Shown here piece by piece: positions 1 through 7,602 of a stretch of DNA of 11,254 nt (the first letter of the stretch is position 1; each line of letters starts with the position of its first letter). The notes below the pieces were generated by a model. That model was not told the DNA's origin. It searched no databases and worked only from the letters and a program-made list of their open reading frames with translations. A program made the position numbers and the translations under genes. This DNA is from Methanomicrobiales archaeon (GTDB taxonomy: Archaea; Halobacteriota; Methanomicrobia; Methanomicrobiales; JACTUA01): positions 1 to 11,254 of the forward strand of contig JAJRCS010000128.1 of NCBI GenBank assembly GCA_028678815.1. The letters run 5' to 3'.

Positions 1-1608
1 CGTGAGACCTGCCGGATCGACCGGATGGTGGTGCTCCCTGACGTACTCTTCAAGGCTCGGGAAGGAGAGTGTATCCGGCTTCGAGACCTGGAACACATGC
101 GATACGGGAGCGTTCCTGACCCTGAGAAGGCACGGGTACACCGCCGAGTCCTGGAAGACCGGCAGGTTCCCGAGGTCCACGATCTCCTCGATCTGCTTCT
201 CCTTCAGCCACTTCCGGAGGGGTGTTCCGGCGCCTGCCCGGAGCCACCTGTTCACAACAACGGCGGAGAAGGTCCCCCCCGGCCGGAGGAGGGAGATCCC
301 CTTCTCCATGAAATACACGGAGAGGTCTGCCTCCGCGTGGTAGGCCTGGTAATGCGTCTGGAAGTACTCCTCCACCCCTTTCACAGGCCGTTCCAGAGTG
401 GAGGGCGGGTGGCCGATGACCGCGTCGAACCCGGCGGCATCCATGATACCGGGGAACCCGGCCATCCAGTCGAAGGGGTTGATCTTCCGCTCCTCCCTGA
501 AGTTGTATGGGGCGACCTGTTTCTGCCTGAAGTAGTCGGGCCCGACAAGGGAGTTGCCGCACCGGATATTCAGGTGCAGGCACCGGAGCACACGATCCGC
601 AACGGTGCCGGCTTCTCCCCCGGGCATCTCCCTGCCCGCCTCCCAGAGGACCATGAGGAGAAGGAAGAGCCGGGCTGCATCCACGGCCCGGAGATCGATG
701 TCCACGCCATGGATGATATTCCGGAGAATGCGCTCCCGCTCGGCGGTGGTGAGCATCCAGCCCGGAGCTCCCCCCGGTTCTCCACCGCCTGGAACCCTGC
801 AGATCGGGAGCTCCCGTGGCACTCCCTCTTTCCCCTTATCTTCCCCCGGGCGTGCGGGGATGAGTGCCTGTATTTCTGGTGCCCCGAAGGAGCCCTCCGT
901 GGTGAGAACAGGGACGAGGTTCCCGATGTACCAGTCCAGGTGCCAGTCGAAGAGGAACCGGCAGGCACCGATGAGGAAGGAGCCGGAACCGCACGCCGGG
1001 TCGAGGATCCTGAGCCACGAAGCCTCCCCCGGCGTCTTCCCCTTCACCAGCTCGCCGATGGTCTTCCTCACGACGTACTCGATGGCGAACTGCGGTACAT
1101 CATGAAGGCCGCCACCCGCCTTTACCCCCGGCTTCTCCTCGACCCGCGCATGGTGTCCTCCCCTGAGTCGGAGCGTTTTACCGAGGAACTGATCGTACAC
1201 CTGCCCGAGGACAGACGGCGTTATTGACGAGAATTCCAGGGATGATCCCGGGTTGTACAGCTGCTCCCTGATCTCGTCGAGGATGTTCCCGTCGATGGTC
1301 AGGTCCGTCGCGATGATGACTGGTGGCTCACTGTCCTCGTGGCCTTCGGAATCGGGGAGGTGATCCAGGAGCCGGCGGTACCACCCCTCTCCTTCGAGGA
1401 GCCCCCTGAGGGTCCCGGGCCTCTCAATTCCCCTGTTCTCACAGATACGGAGAAAGATCATCCGGCTGATGATCCCGTGGACCGCGGTATCCAGTTCCCT
1501 GCTTCCGAGAGTCGGGTTCCTCAGAGCGATGTGCTTCCCGAGCCTGTCCCGCCATGCCTCGATCATGGCGAGGAGCTGATCGGTGACTTCACCGGTGCCG
1601 TGGGTCAT
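1..1608 (-). CDS. Eco57I/type IIG-like DNA adenine methyltransferase, 3' end outside window, N-terminally short
   Basis: I translated this frame myself because it runs off the left edge. It is open for 536 codons from ATG 1608 to base 1. The protein opens with a helical segment (EAWRDRLGKHIALRNP, then FLRICENRGIE) that in Eco57I-class enzymes lies just before the methylase domain. SAM-binding motif I is intact (ILDPACGSGSF, residues 201-211). A second methylase stretch (VIGHPPS, then ADLSVYFMEKGISLLRPGG) follows. The product would transfer a methyl group from SAM to adenine N6. Two oddities stand out. The catalytic motif, normally NPPY/F, is HPPS at residues 400-403. The nuclease region that usually precedes the methylase domain is absent: a longer GTG start at 1656 adds only 16 residues and has a TGA directly before it. 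The target-recognition region lies beyond the window. It may be an inactive or decaying remnant, or a divergent orphan methylase. Class assignment is firm; activity is doubtful. Confidence 0.85.
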   Translation of the reverse strand, partial: MTHGTGEVTDQLLAMIEAWRDRLGKHIALRNPTLGSRELDTAVHGIISRMIFLRICENRGIERPGTLRGLLEGEGWYRRLLDHLPDSEGHEDSEPPVIIATDLTIDGNILDEIREQLYNPGSSLEFSSITPSVLGQVYDQFLGKTLRLRGGHHARVEEKPGVKAGGGLHDVPQFAIEYVVRKTIGELVKGKTPGEASWLRILDPACGSGSFLIGACRFLFDWHLDWYIGNLVPVLTTEGSFGAPEIQALIPARPGEDKGKEGVPRELPICRVPGGGEPGGAPGWMLTTAERERILRNIIHGVDIDLRAVDAARLFLLLMVLWEAGREMPGGEAGTVADRVLRCLHLNIRCGNSLVGPDYFRQKQVAPYNFREERKINPFDWMAGFPGIMDAAGFDAVIGHPPSTLERPVKGVEEYFQTHYQAYHAEADLSVYFMEKGISLLRPGGTFSAVVVNRWLRAGAGTPLRKWLKEKQIEEIVDLGNLPVFQDSAVYPCLLRVRNAPVSHVFQVSKPDTLSFPSLEEYVREHHHPVDPAGLT

Positions 1609-1694
1609 CAGGAATGTTCCCCGAGGGTCTCCAGGTGAAACCCCCGGGGTCCTCACTCAGAGTACCCTTTCGTTCAACAAGGGAAGAGCTCTCC

Positions 1695-3470
1695 CTACAC
1701 CCCCCTCCTCGCATCCGTCTCCACGTCCACCACGACCACCGTATCAAGGTCCATCGCCCTCCTGATGGCCGGTTCCAGCTCCTCCGGCCGGCTGACCCGG
1801 ATCCCCTTCCCCCCGCAGGTATCCCCGTAGGCCGCGAAGTCGGGGTTGAGGAGGTCGGTCCCGAAGTTCGGGTAGTGCTCCATCTCCTGCTCGACCCGGA
1901 TCATCCCGAGCTCCCGGTTATCGAGGACCACGATCACCATGGGGAGGCGGTACTTGACGGCGGTTACCACCTCGGCCATGGCCATGGCGAACCCCCCGTC
2001 GCCCGTGATGCAGAAAACCTTCTTCTCCGGATGCGCGAGCTTCGCGGCGATGGCGGCCGGGAGCCCGAAACCCATGGTGGCGAGGTAGCCCGACATGGCG
2101 AAGCGCTGCCGCTTCATCCGGAAGTTCCGGCCGAACCACCAGCCGTTCTCCCCGACGTCGATGGTGATGACCGCGTCCCCGGGGATGGTATCGGAGAGGA
2201 CCTTCATGATGAAGGGCGGGCGGACGGGGACCGCCCGGGGGTCTGCCTCGGCGTCCAGCCGGTTCCGGATGGCCTCCTTCATGGCCGCGATCCGGGTGAG
2301 GGCGCCGGGGTCGTCCCTCGGCTGGAGCATCCCGATCCACCTCGGGAGGACCGCGTGGCAGTTCCCCCAGAGGTTCACCGCCGAAGGGCCCCTCCCGAGC
2401 TTCAGGGGGTCGAGGTCGACCTGGACCATGGGCCGGCCGCGGGGGACGTTCGTCTGCTTCGAGAACCCGACCCCGAGGCAGATGAGGGGGTCGGCCTGCT
2501 GCGCGAGGGCCCGGGCCTCGGGCATCCCCACGGTCCCGAGGACCGAGACGAGCCAGGGATTGTCATCGGGGAGGATCCCCTTCGCCCGGAAGGTGGTGAT
2601 GACGGGCGCCCGGATCCGCCCGGCGAGGGCGAGGACCAGGTCCCCGTCCGGGAAGGCACCCCACCCGGCGAGGATGACCGGCCTTGCCCCCCGGGCCACG
2701 AGCTCGGCCGCCCGGCGGAGTTCCCCCTCGTCCGGAAGGATGTTCCGGTCCGGGATGCAGGTCTCCGGCCGGCAGAAGCCCGCCGCGAGGGGCTCCTTCT
2801 GGACGTCGTTCGGGACGGAGACCTGGGAGACCCCCCTGCCGAGGACGGCATGCCGGAGGGCCTTCTCGAGGATGGTCACGGCCAGTTTCGGGTCGGCGAT
2901 GGTGTTGTTGAAGACGGTCACCGGCCGGAAGAAGGCATCCTGGTCGATCTCCTGGAAGCCCCCGGGCCCGGTGTACTGCATCTCCACCTGGCCGTTCAGG
3001 GAGATCACCGATGCGCTGTCCTCCCTGGCATCGTAGAGGCCGGTGGCAAGGTTCGTCGCCCCCGGGCCCGCGATGGTGAGGCAGGCGGCGAGGCCCCCGG
3101 TGAGCTTGTTATACGCCGAGGCTGCCATGGCGGCGTTCTCCTCGTGCCGGACCACGATGTACCGCATGTCGGGGCGCTTCCTCACCGCGTCCACGAGGCC
3201 GAGGGAGGAGGTGCCGGGGATCCCGAAGACGAGGGACACCCCCCAGGCGGCGAGGTTCGCCATGATGACGTCCGAGACCGTGGTACCACCACCCGCAGGG
3301 GCAGGCCCCTCCTCCATCAGGACGAAGGAGTCCTTCCCCGCCTGGCAGACGGGGCAGAGCCAGTCTGCCGGGAGGTCCTCGAACCGGGTCCCCGGTGGGG
3401 TCTTCGTCGCCTTCTCCCCCAGCGCCTCGTCGTAGATATACCCGCAGACCTGGCACTTCCACCTCGCCAT
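1695..3470 (-). CDS. Rubredoxin fused to pyruvate oxidase/acetolactate synthase-like ThDP enzyme
   Basis: This 591-residue cytosolic protein has two parts. Residues 1-50 are a complete rubredoxin with iron ligands Cys6, Cys9, Cys39 and Cys42 (CQVCGY and CPVC). A short Gly/Pro/Ala-rich linker (about 53-62) leads to a full ThDP-dependent enzyme. That part has a pyrimidine domain with catalytic Glu110 in RHEEN, a central domain at about 245-400, and a pyrophosphate domain with GDG at 490-492 and Asn518 completing the Mg/ThDP motif. The RHEENAA segment and the spacing resemble PoxB-type pyruvate oxidase more than biosynthetic acetolactate synthase, and no regulatory subunit gene lies nearby. The likely reaction is 2-oxo acid decarboxylation, perhaps oxidative, with electrons leaving through the attached rubredoxin; substrate and flavin use are inferences. 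ATG 3470 is chosen because rubredoxin begins there. The nearest Shine-Dalgarno-like bases (GAGGG) directly abut the ATG, so initiation may be unusual or near-leaderless. Confidence 0.88.
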   Translation of the reverse strand: MARWKCQVCGYIYDEALGEKATKTPPGTRFEDLPADWLCPVCQAGKDSFVLMEEGPAPAGGGTTVSDVIMANLAAWGVSLVFGIPGTSSLGLVDAVRKRPDMRYIVVRHEENAAMAASAYNKLTGGLAACLTIAGPGATNLATGLYDAREDSASVISLNGQVEMQYTGPGGFQEIDQDAFFRPVTVFNNTIADPKLAVTILEKALRHAVLGRGVSQVSVPNDVQKEPLAAGFCRPETCIPDRNILPDEGELRRAAELVARGARPVILAGWGAFPDGDLVLALAGRIRAPVITTFRAKGILPDDNPWLVSVLGTVGMPEARALAQQADPLICLGVGFSKQTNVPRGRPMVQVDLDPLKLGRGPSAVNLWGNCHAVLPRWIGMLQPRDDPGALTRIAAMKEAIRNRLDAEADPRAVPVRPPFIMKVLSDTIPGDAVITIDVGENGWWFGRNFRMKRQRFAMSGYLATMGFGLPAAIAAKLAHPEKKVFCITGDGGFAMAMAEVVTAVKYRLPMVIVVLDNRELGMIRVEQEMEHYPNFGTDLLNPDFAAYGDTCGGKGIRVSRPEELEPAIRRAMDLDTVVVVDVETDARRGV

Positions 3471-3510
3471 CCCTCATGCACCCCGCATATGGAGCGTACA
3501 CCCCTGCGCC

Positions 3511-3520
3511 GATATATAAT
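3511..3520. promoter_or_regulatory. TATA-like box between divergent genes
   Basis: GATATATAAT is the strongest A/T-rich element in the 126-bp gap between the rubredoxin-ThDP gene and the CysRS-like gene. It is nearly symmetrical, so it could place the preinitiation complex on either strand. On the plus strand a start about 25 bases downstream would give a leader of roughly 50-60 nt before ATG 3597. On the minus strand it would give a leader of about 15-20 nt before ATG 3470. Which direction it serves cannot be decided from sequence. Confidence 0.5.
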
Positions 3521-3596
3521 GGCTCCGGCAGGTTTCAGGGGATGGAGAACGGGCAACCTATTATGGAGGGGTGGTGCAACCACTCTTGGAAGCCCC

Positions 3597-4847
3597 ATGC
3601 TCCGCCTCTATAACACGATGAACCGGCAGAAGGAGGTCTTTTCCCCCAGGGACCCGCCGGTCGTGAAGTTCTTCACCTGCGGCCCCTCCGTCTATCTCCG
3701 CCCCCACCTGGGGAACTTCCGCACCTTCCTCTACGAGGATATCCTCGAGCGGTACCTCCTCTCCCTCGGCCTCCGGGTCGAGCGGGTCCTCCCCTTCACC
3801 GACATCGAGGACAAGGCCATCGCCCAGGCGGAGAAGGAGGGGATGAGCCTTTCGGACCTGACCGGGAAGGTGGCCGAGGAGTTCTACCGGGAGGCCTGCC
3901 TCCTCCGGATCCGGCCCCCGACCTGGAATCCCCGGTCCTCCACCACGGTGGAATACGCCGTGGAGATCATCGAGCGGCTCCTGGAGAAGGGGATCGCCTA
4001 CCGGCACGGGCCGGACATCTTCTTCGACCCCCTGAAGGTCCCCGGGTTCGGGAGGCTCGCCAGGATCGACATGGCCCGGTGGCCGGGGAAGAAGCGGCGG
4101 TTCCGGAAGGACACCTACCCGGGGATCCGGTGGAACTACGGTGACTTCATCCTCTGGCACGGGGCCCGGGAGGGGGACACCGCCGTCTGGGAGACCCGGA
4201 TCGGGCCCGGGAGGCCCGCGTGGAACGTCCAGGACCCGGCCATGGCCCTCCCCTTCCTCGGGACCTCCCTGGACCTCCATGCCGGGGGCATCGACAACCT
4301 CTACCGGCACCATGACTACAACCTCGCCATCGTCGAGAGCCTCACGGGCAGGGAGTACTCCCGGTTCTGGCTGCACGGGGAGCACCTTCTCCTCGACGGG
4401 AGGAAGATGTCCAAGAGCCGGGGGAACATCCTCTACCTCGCGGACCTCCTCGCGGAGGGGTGCACCCCCGAGGAGGTCCGGTTCTTCCTCGTGTACGGCC
4501 ACTACCGCGACCGGATGAACATGACAAAGAAGAACCTGGACGCGGCGAGGGGTGTGCTCGGGGAACTCCGGTCCCTCGCCGGGCAGGTGGGGGAGGCAGC
4601 GGAGGGGGCCCGGGTTCCTTCCCGGGCATCTCCCCCGGCTCCGGGTCTCGAGGAGGTCTTCAGGGAACGGATGGATGACGACCTGGACGTGAAGGGTGCC
4701 GTCGACGGGGTCCTCCGGTCCCTCCAAGGGCTTGCCGATCGCCGGGCGGGGAGGGACCTGCCTCCCGGGGAGGCCCGGGCAGCCCTCGATGCTCTCCGCC
4801 GGATCGATGCGGTCCTCCAGGTGATCTTCCCCCGTCAGGAGCCCTGA
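3597..4847 (+). CDS. Cysteinyl-tRNA synthetase homologue with altered zinc site and short C-terminus
   Basis: A 416-residue class I synthetase-like protein of the CysRS family. It opens like CysRS (MLRLYNT, then CGPSVY with Cys28), has the HIGH-equivalent HLGN at 37-40, KMSKS at 270-274, and a DALR-like helical stretch near 357-380. CysRS uses a zinc bound by Cys, Cys, His and Glu to read the cysteine thiol. Here Cys28 and His238 remain, but the second Cys is Asp213 (in WNVQDPAM) and the Glu is Asn242 (in HHDYN). The tail after KMSKS is about 140 residues, roughly 50 shorter than in bacterial CysRS, close to the size of the CysRS-derived ligase MshC. It could be a divergent tRNA ligase, a ligase for another small amine or amino acid, or a pseudo-synthetase. 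I withhold the symbol cysS for this reason. ATG 3597 is chosen because conservation starts there; no clear ribosome binding site precedes it. Confidence 0.85.
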   Translation: MLRLYNTMNRQKEVFSPRDPPVVKFFTCGPSVYLRPHLGNFRTFLYEDILERYLLSLGLRVERVLPFTDIEDKAIAQAEKEGMSLSDLTGKVAEEFYREACLLRIRPPTWNPRSSTTVEYAVEIIERLLEKGIAYRHGPDIFFDPLKVPGFGRLARIDMARWPGKKRRFRKDTYPGIRWNYGDFILWHGAREGDTAVWETRIGPGRPAWNVQDPAMALPFLGTSLDLHAGGIDNLYRHHDYNLAIVESLTGREYSRFWLHGEHLLLDGRKMSKSRGNILYLADLLAEGCTPEEVRFFLVYGHYRDRMNMTKKNLDAARGVLGELRSLAGQVGEAAEGARVPSRASPPAPGLEEVFRERMDDDLDVKGAVDGVLRSLQGLADRRAGRDLPPGEARAALDALRRIDAVLQVIFPRQEP

Positions 4848-5021
4848 ACTCCCAAGTGTCCTTCCCCGCGGCCCGGCCAGGGCGGGTTCTCCGACGGCCG
4901 GCCACAAAGGTTTTCAGCACCTCCGGGCCGGATAAAGAATGCTTATCTCCCGAGAAAACGCATATCTCAGGTAGCGACGGGGAGAGGGGATACCCTCGCC
5001 TCCGTTCGAAGGGGGTACAAG
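4848..5021 (+). promoter_or_regulatory. Leader region of the zinc-ribbon gene with weak TATA candidate
   Basis: This 174-bp gap has no convincing small open frame. An A-rich run followed by CATATCTC (about 4954-4968) is the best BRE/TATA candidate and would give a leader of roughly 30 nt before ATG 5022. A second candidate is TTATCT at 4943-4948. GGGGGT at 5011-5016, five bases before the ATG, is a plausible ribosome binding site. I see no T-run terminator for the upstream gene. Confidence 0.35.
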
Positions 5022-5477
5022 ATGGCACCACGGATCAATGCCCGGCATATCACCTGCCCCGGCTGCCAGGAGGAGGTCTTCATGGAAGAGCTCGTCGGCG
5101 GCCGGTGCCCGCTCTGCGGGTGCGAGCTGGACGGGAGCGAGGATGCCTGCGAGGGGTTCGAGGAGCTCCTCGACCGGTCCGACCTCACCTGGCTCGTGTA
5201 CCAGTACTTCCTCTTCCGGAAGTTCGAGGCCATGGGGGCAAGCCCGCTCCAGACCCTCCACCTCATCTCCCGGTTCGACGACCCGGGCGCCACGGGCCCC
5301 TCCTACCCCGAGGGGACCCCCTACTCCCTCGAGATCCCCCTCGGCTTCTGGGAGCGGATCGCCCCGAAGCGGTGCAGCCGGTGCGGGAGGCTCTTTGTCC
5401 GGAAGGGGCGGAAGCTCGTCTCGGGCGACCTGGGGAGCATCGCCCAGGACATCTCGTACCTCTGCCCCTCCTGCTGA
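5022..5477 (+). CDS. Double zinc-ribbon protein of unknown function
   Basis: I do not recognise the family of this 151-residue soluble protein. It has two zinc ribbons at its ends. The first uses CPGC (12-15) and CPLC (29-32), with extra cysteines at 34 and 43. The second uses CSRC (118-121) and CPSC (148-151), ending exactly at the C-terminus. Between them lies an acidic, then aromatic-rich, probably helical segment (about 44-75, containing DLTWLVYQYFLF) and a Pro/Gly-rich stretch. The middle has no enzyme signature I can name. Such an architecture suggests a nucleic-acid-binding or protein-contact factor, but that is only inference. A GGGGGT box five bases upstream supports the start. The gene ends 8 bp from the stop of convergent proS. 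The track of in-frame GC-rich codons resembles its neighbours, with no sign of recent transfer. Confidence 0.8.
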   Translation: MAPRINARHITCPGCQEEVFMEELVGGRCPLCGCELDGSEDACEGFEELLDRSDLTWLVYQYFLFRKFEAMGASPLQTLHLISRFDDPGATGPSYPEGTPYSLEIPLGFWERIAPKRCSRCGRLFVRKGRKLVSGDLGSIAQDISYLCPSC

Positions 5478-5479
5478 TG

Positions 5480-5491
5480 TTCTGATCAGAA
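5480..5491. other. Perfect 12-bp palindrome between convergent stops
   Basis: TTCTGATCAGAA reads the same on both strands. It spans the 8-bp gap between the zinc-ribbon gene and proS and includes the proS stop codon. It has no T-run on either side, so it is not a typical archaeal terminator. It could simply be chance in a very short gap. Confidence 0.4.
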
Positions 5492-6925
5492 ACTGCGGGA
5501 GACGAGGGTGGGGGTCCCTTCCTTCCCGCAGACGATACAGTCCTTCGGGATCGCGGGAAGCTGGTTGCCCCCCACGTCCGTCCCGAGGATGCTTCCTTCG
5601 GTCTGCTTCTCGAGGAGGTCCGCGCATTCCCGTGCCCCGCACCAGGAGACGACGGCCACGCCCCTCCCGACGGCTGCCTTCGCCCCCTCCATATCCTTTG
5701 GCGCAGCGACCCGGCCCCGCATCTCCGCTGCCGCCTTCCCGAGGAGGGCATCCGAGAGCTTCGCGAGGATCCCCTGGACGGCGTCGACCACCGATGGAGC
5801 GGGCGCCTCGCTCTTCTCCCCGAGCCGGGTGACGAGGGTCACGACCCCCCGGTCCAGGTCCCGGGGCCCGACCTCGAGCCTGAGGGGCACCCCGCGCATC
5901 TCCCAGTGATAGTATTTCGCCCCGGGCCGGATCTCCCGCTCGTCCACCCCGGTCCGGATGCCGGCCGCGGCGAGCCTCTCCTTCAGGCTGCGGGCGGCCC
6001 CGAGGACCTCGTCCTTCCGCTTTCCAACGATGACCGGGATGACGACCACCTGGACGGGGGCCACCTGCGGCGGGAGGACGAGGCCCCGGTCGTCCCCGTG
6101 GACGGAGAGAACCGCGGCGATGGATCGCTCCGAGATCCCGTAGCAGGTCTGGTGGGCGTACTGCTGCTCCCCCTTCTCGTCCTCGTACCGGATATTGAAA
6201 GTGCGGGAGAAGTTGTCCCCGAGGTGGTGCACCGTCCCGATCTGGAGGGTCCGCCCGTCGGGCATGATGGTATCGATGGCGATGGTGTAGTCGGCCCCGG
6301 GGAACTTGTCCCAGTCGGGCCGTTTCGAGACGAGGACCGGGATGGAGAGCCGCTCGTAGAAGGACCGGTAGAGGGCGACGGCCAGCTTCGCCTGCTCCTC
6401 CGCCTCCGCCCAGGTCGCGTGGACGGTGTGGGCCTCCTTGAAGGAGGTGATCTCCCGGGCCCGGATGAGGGGCTTCGTCGCCTTGGTCTCGTACCGGAAG
6501 GTGTTCACGACCTGGTAGTACTTCAGGGGGAGGTCGGCATGGGACCGGACCCAGAGGGCGTACATCGGGTAGATGGCGGTCTCGGAGGTGGGCCTGAGGG
6601 CGAGGGGGACGTCGAGGGGGGTCCTGCCCCCCCGGGTCACCCAGTACACCTCGTCCTCGAAGCCCGCGATGTGCTCCGCCTCCTTCATGAACTCGTGCTC
6701 GGGGATGAGGAGGGGGAAGAGGGTCTCCTGGTGGTCCCGGTCCAGGAGTTCCCGGAGGATCCCGTAGACCTGCTTCCTGAGGGTGAAGCCATAGGGGTAC
6801 CAGACGTAGAGCCCCTTCACCGGGTACCGGTTATCGATGATCCCGGCACGCCAGAGGATCTCGGTGTACCACTCTGAAAAGTCCGTTTTCTGCGGGAGCG
6901 GGCCTGATTCGGGGTCGCCGGGCAC
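5486..6925 (-). CDS. proS: Prolyl-tRNA synthetase, archaeal/eukaryotic type
   Basis: A 479-residue class II synthetase that joins proline to tRNA-Pro in the cytosol. The order is a class II core with [17 protein letters not shown] and the motif 2 region [17 protein letters not shown], then motif 3 around [10 protein letters not shown], then an anticodon-binding domain, then the C-terminal zinc domain typical of archaeal ProRS with Cys429, Cys434, Cys463 and Cys466. It lacks the insertion domain of bacterial ProRS, and the length fits the archaeal type. Archaeal ProRS usually ends in Tyr; this one ends in SRSF, a conservative Phe change at the residue whose end reaches toward the active site. 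The start is GTG 6925, supported by GAGGTGGA seven bases upstream. It lies 12 bp after the SpoIIM-like gene, so the two are probably co-transcribed. Confidence 0.97.
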   Translation of the reverse strand: MPGDPESGPLPQKTDFSEWYTEILWRAGIIDNRYPVKGLYVWYPYGFTLRKQVYGILRELLDRDHQETLFPLLIPEHEFMKEAEHIAGFEDEVYWVTRGGRTPLDVPLALRPTSETAIYPMYALWVRSHADLPLKYYQVVNTFRYETKATKPLIRAREITSFKEAHTVHATWAEAEEQAKLAVALYRSFYERLSIPVLVSKRPDWDKFPGADYTIAIDTIMPDGRTLQIGTVHHLGDNFSRTFNIRYEDEKGEQQYAHQTCYGISERSIAAVLSVHGDDRGLVLPPQVAPVQVVVIPVIVGKRKDEVLGAARSLKERLAAAGIRTGVDEREIRPGAKYYHWEMRGVPLRLEVGPRDLDRGVVTLVTRLGEKSEAPAPSVVDAVQGILAKLSDALLGKAAAEMRGRVAAPKDMEGAKAAVGRGVAVVSWCGARECADLLEKQTEGSILGTDVGGNQLPAIPKDCIVCGKEGTPTLVSRSF

Positions 6926-6930
6926 GGGAA

Positions 6931-6938
6931 TCCACCTC
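6931..6938 (-). promoter_or_regulatory. Ribosome binding site of proS, overlapping the upstream stop
   Basis: Read on the minus strand, GAGGTGGA begins at the G of the preceding gene's TAG stop codon and sits about six bases before GTG 6925. It decides the GTG start and suggests translational coupling with the SpoIIM-like gene. Confidence 0.7.
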
Positions 6939-7504
6939 TAAGACACCAGATGTATGATCTGCGGCGTGATAAAGGCCTCGATGAGGGCCGCGATGGCGAC
7001 GAGGGGCACGACAACGAGGAGGAAGGTCCGGCCGTGCCGCTCCGCCGTCCCCGCCATGTCGCCTCCGCCCTGCCACTCGGCGAGGAGGGCGGCCCCCAGG
7101 ATGAACCCGAGGGCCCCGGAGATGATGAAGGAGGGGATCTCGAAGATCCCGTGGGGGAGGATGGCCGCCGCGACGTAGAGGAGCCCCTTCTCCTCCCGGA
7201 CGAGCTCCATGATCCCGCCGATGATCACCCCGTTGCTCGCGATGATGAAGAGGGTGAGGAGGCCCACCGTCACCCCGCCCAGGAAGAGGAGGATGCAGGC
7301 CTGGAGGTTGTTCGCGAAGATGAAGGCCGAGAGGGAGACGGGATCCTGTGCATCGACCTTCCCCACCACCTCCTCCTGAATGATCCGGATGAACTCCTCC
7401 CCCGCCGAGGGGACCACCCGGACGACGATGACCCCCGCGATCCCCGTGAGGAGGAAGGCAATGATGGCGATGGCGGCAGCGGTCCGGAAGGGCAGGTCAG
7501 GCAT
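6938..7504 (-). CDS. SpoIIM/DUF95-like integral membrane protein
   Basis: A 188-residue hydrophobic protein with about five membrane segments: near 8-30, two between about 70 and 100 (FANNLQACILLFLGG and GLLTLFIIASNGVIIGG), one near 115-140 (GIFEIPSFIISGALGF), and one near 160-182. The paired segments with the central HGIFEIP stretch are typical of the SpoIIM family, which in archaea occurs without sporulation and has no settled function. ATG 7504 is preferred over an in-frame ATG at 7522: a strong GGAGGTG lies just before 7504, and the 7522 start would put that box inside the coding sequence. It is followed after 12 bp by proS and preceded by the hairpin array and DUF63, so DUF63, this gene and proS may form one transcript. 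Confidence 0.9.
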   Translation of the reverse strand: MPDLPFRTAAAIAIIAFLLTGIAGVIVVRVVPSAGEEFIRIIQEEVVGKVDAQDPVSLSAFIFANNLQACILLFLGGVTVGLLTLFIIASNGVIIGGIMELVREEKGLLYVAAAILPHGIFEIPSFIISGALGFILGAALLAEWQGGGDMAGTAERHGRTFLLVVVPLVAIAALIEAFITPQIIHLVS

Positions 7505-7508
7505 GGAG

Positions 7509-7515
7509 CACCTCC
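7509..7515 (-). promoter_or_regulatory. Ribosome binding site of the SpoIIM-like gene, partly inside a hairpin
   Basis: GGAGGTG on the minus strand, four bases before ATG 7504. Its GGAG lies in one arm of the hairpin at 7512-7533, so folding of the leader could hide it. Confidence 0.75.
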
Positions 7516-7602
7516 TTTCCATCAGGAATGGAGGGCTTCATGCCATCAGACATGAAGCACCTCCTGCCGGAGGCGGAGGGCTGCATGTCATCAGACATGC
7601 AG
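7512..7602 (-). repeat. Array of three TGAT-loop hairpins in a 45-bp tandem repeat
   Basis: Three stem-loops each have 9-bp arms and a 4-base loop, ATCA on the plus strand and TGAT on the transcribed minus strand. They lie at 7512-7533 (8 of 9 pairs), 7536-7557 (8 of 9) and 7581-7602 (9 of 9). Stem sequences differ while pairing is kept: the GCAT/ATGC step in one becomes TCAT/ATGA in the next. The two right-hand copies sit in a direct repeat of about 45 bp that begins GGTGCT on the minus strand; a partial third copy holds the start of the SpoIIM-like gene. The loop of the last hairpin contains the DUF63 stop codon. Confidence 0.8.

Noticed and set aside
25..1227. 400-codon plus-strand open frame opposite the methyltransferase
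   Set aside because: Shadow composition; the opposite strand carries recognisable methylase motifs.
1665..1683. Small inverted repeat CCCTT/AAGGG after the rubredoxin-ThDP gene
   Set aside because: Five-base stem with a nine-base loop and no T-run on the minus strand; too weak to call a terminator.
1614..3596. Long plus-strand open frame running upstream of and into the CysRS-like gene
   Set aside because: It is antisense to the rubredoxin-ThDP gene, is rich in Asp, Gly, Pro and Arg with no domain signature, and merely stays open because of GC-rich third codon positions. The real gene begins at 3597.
3561..4907. 448-codon minus-strand open frame opposite the CysRS-like gene
   Set aside because: Low-complexity Pro/Glu/Gly/Val composition typical of an antisense shadow; no family motif.
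5906..6877. Plus-strand open frame opposite proS
   Set aside because: Asp/Gly/Glu/Val-rich shadow of a clearly conserved proS.
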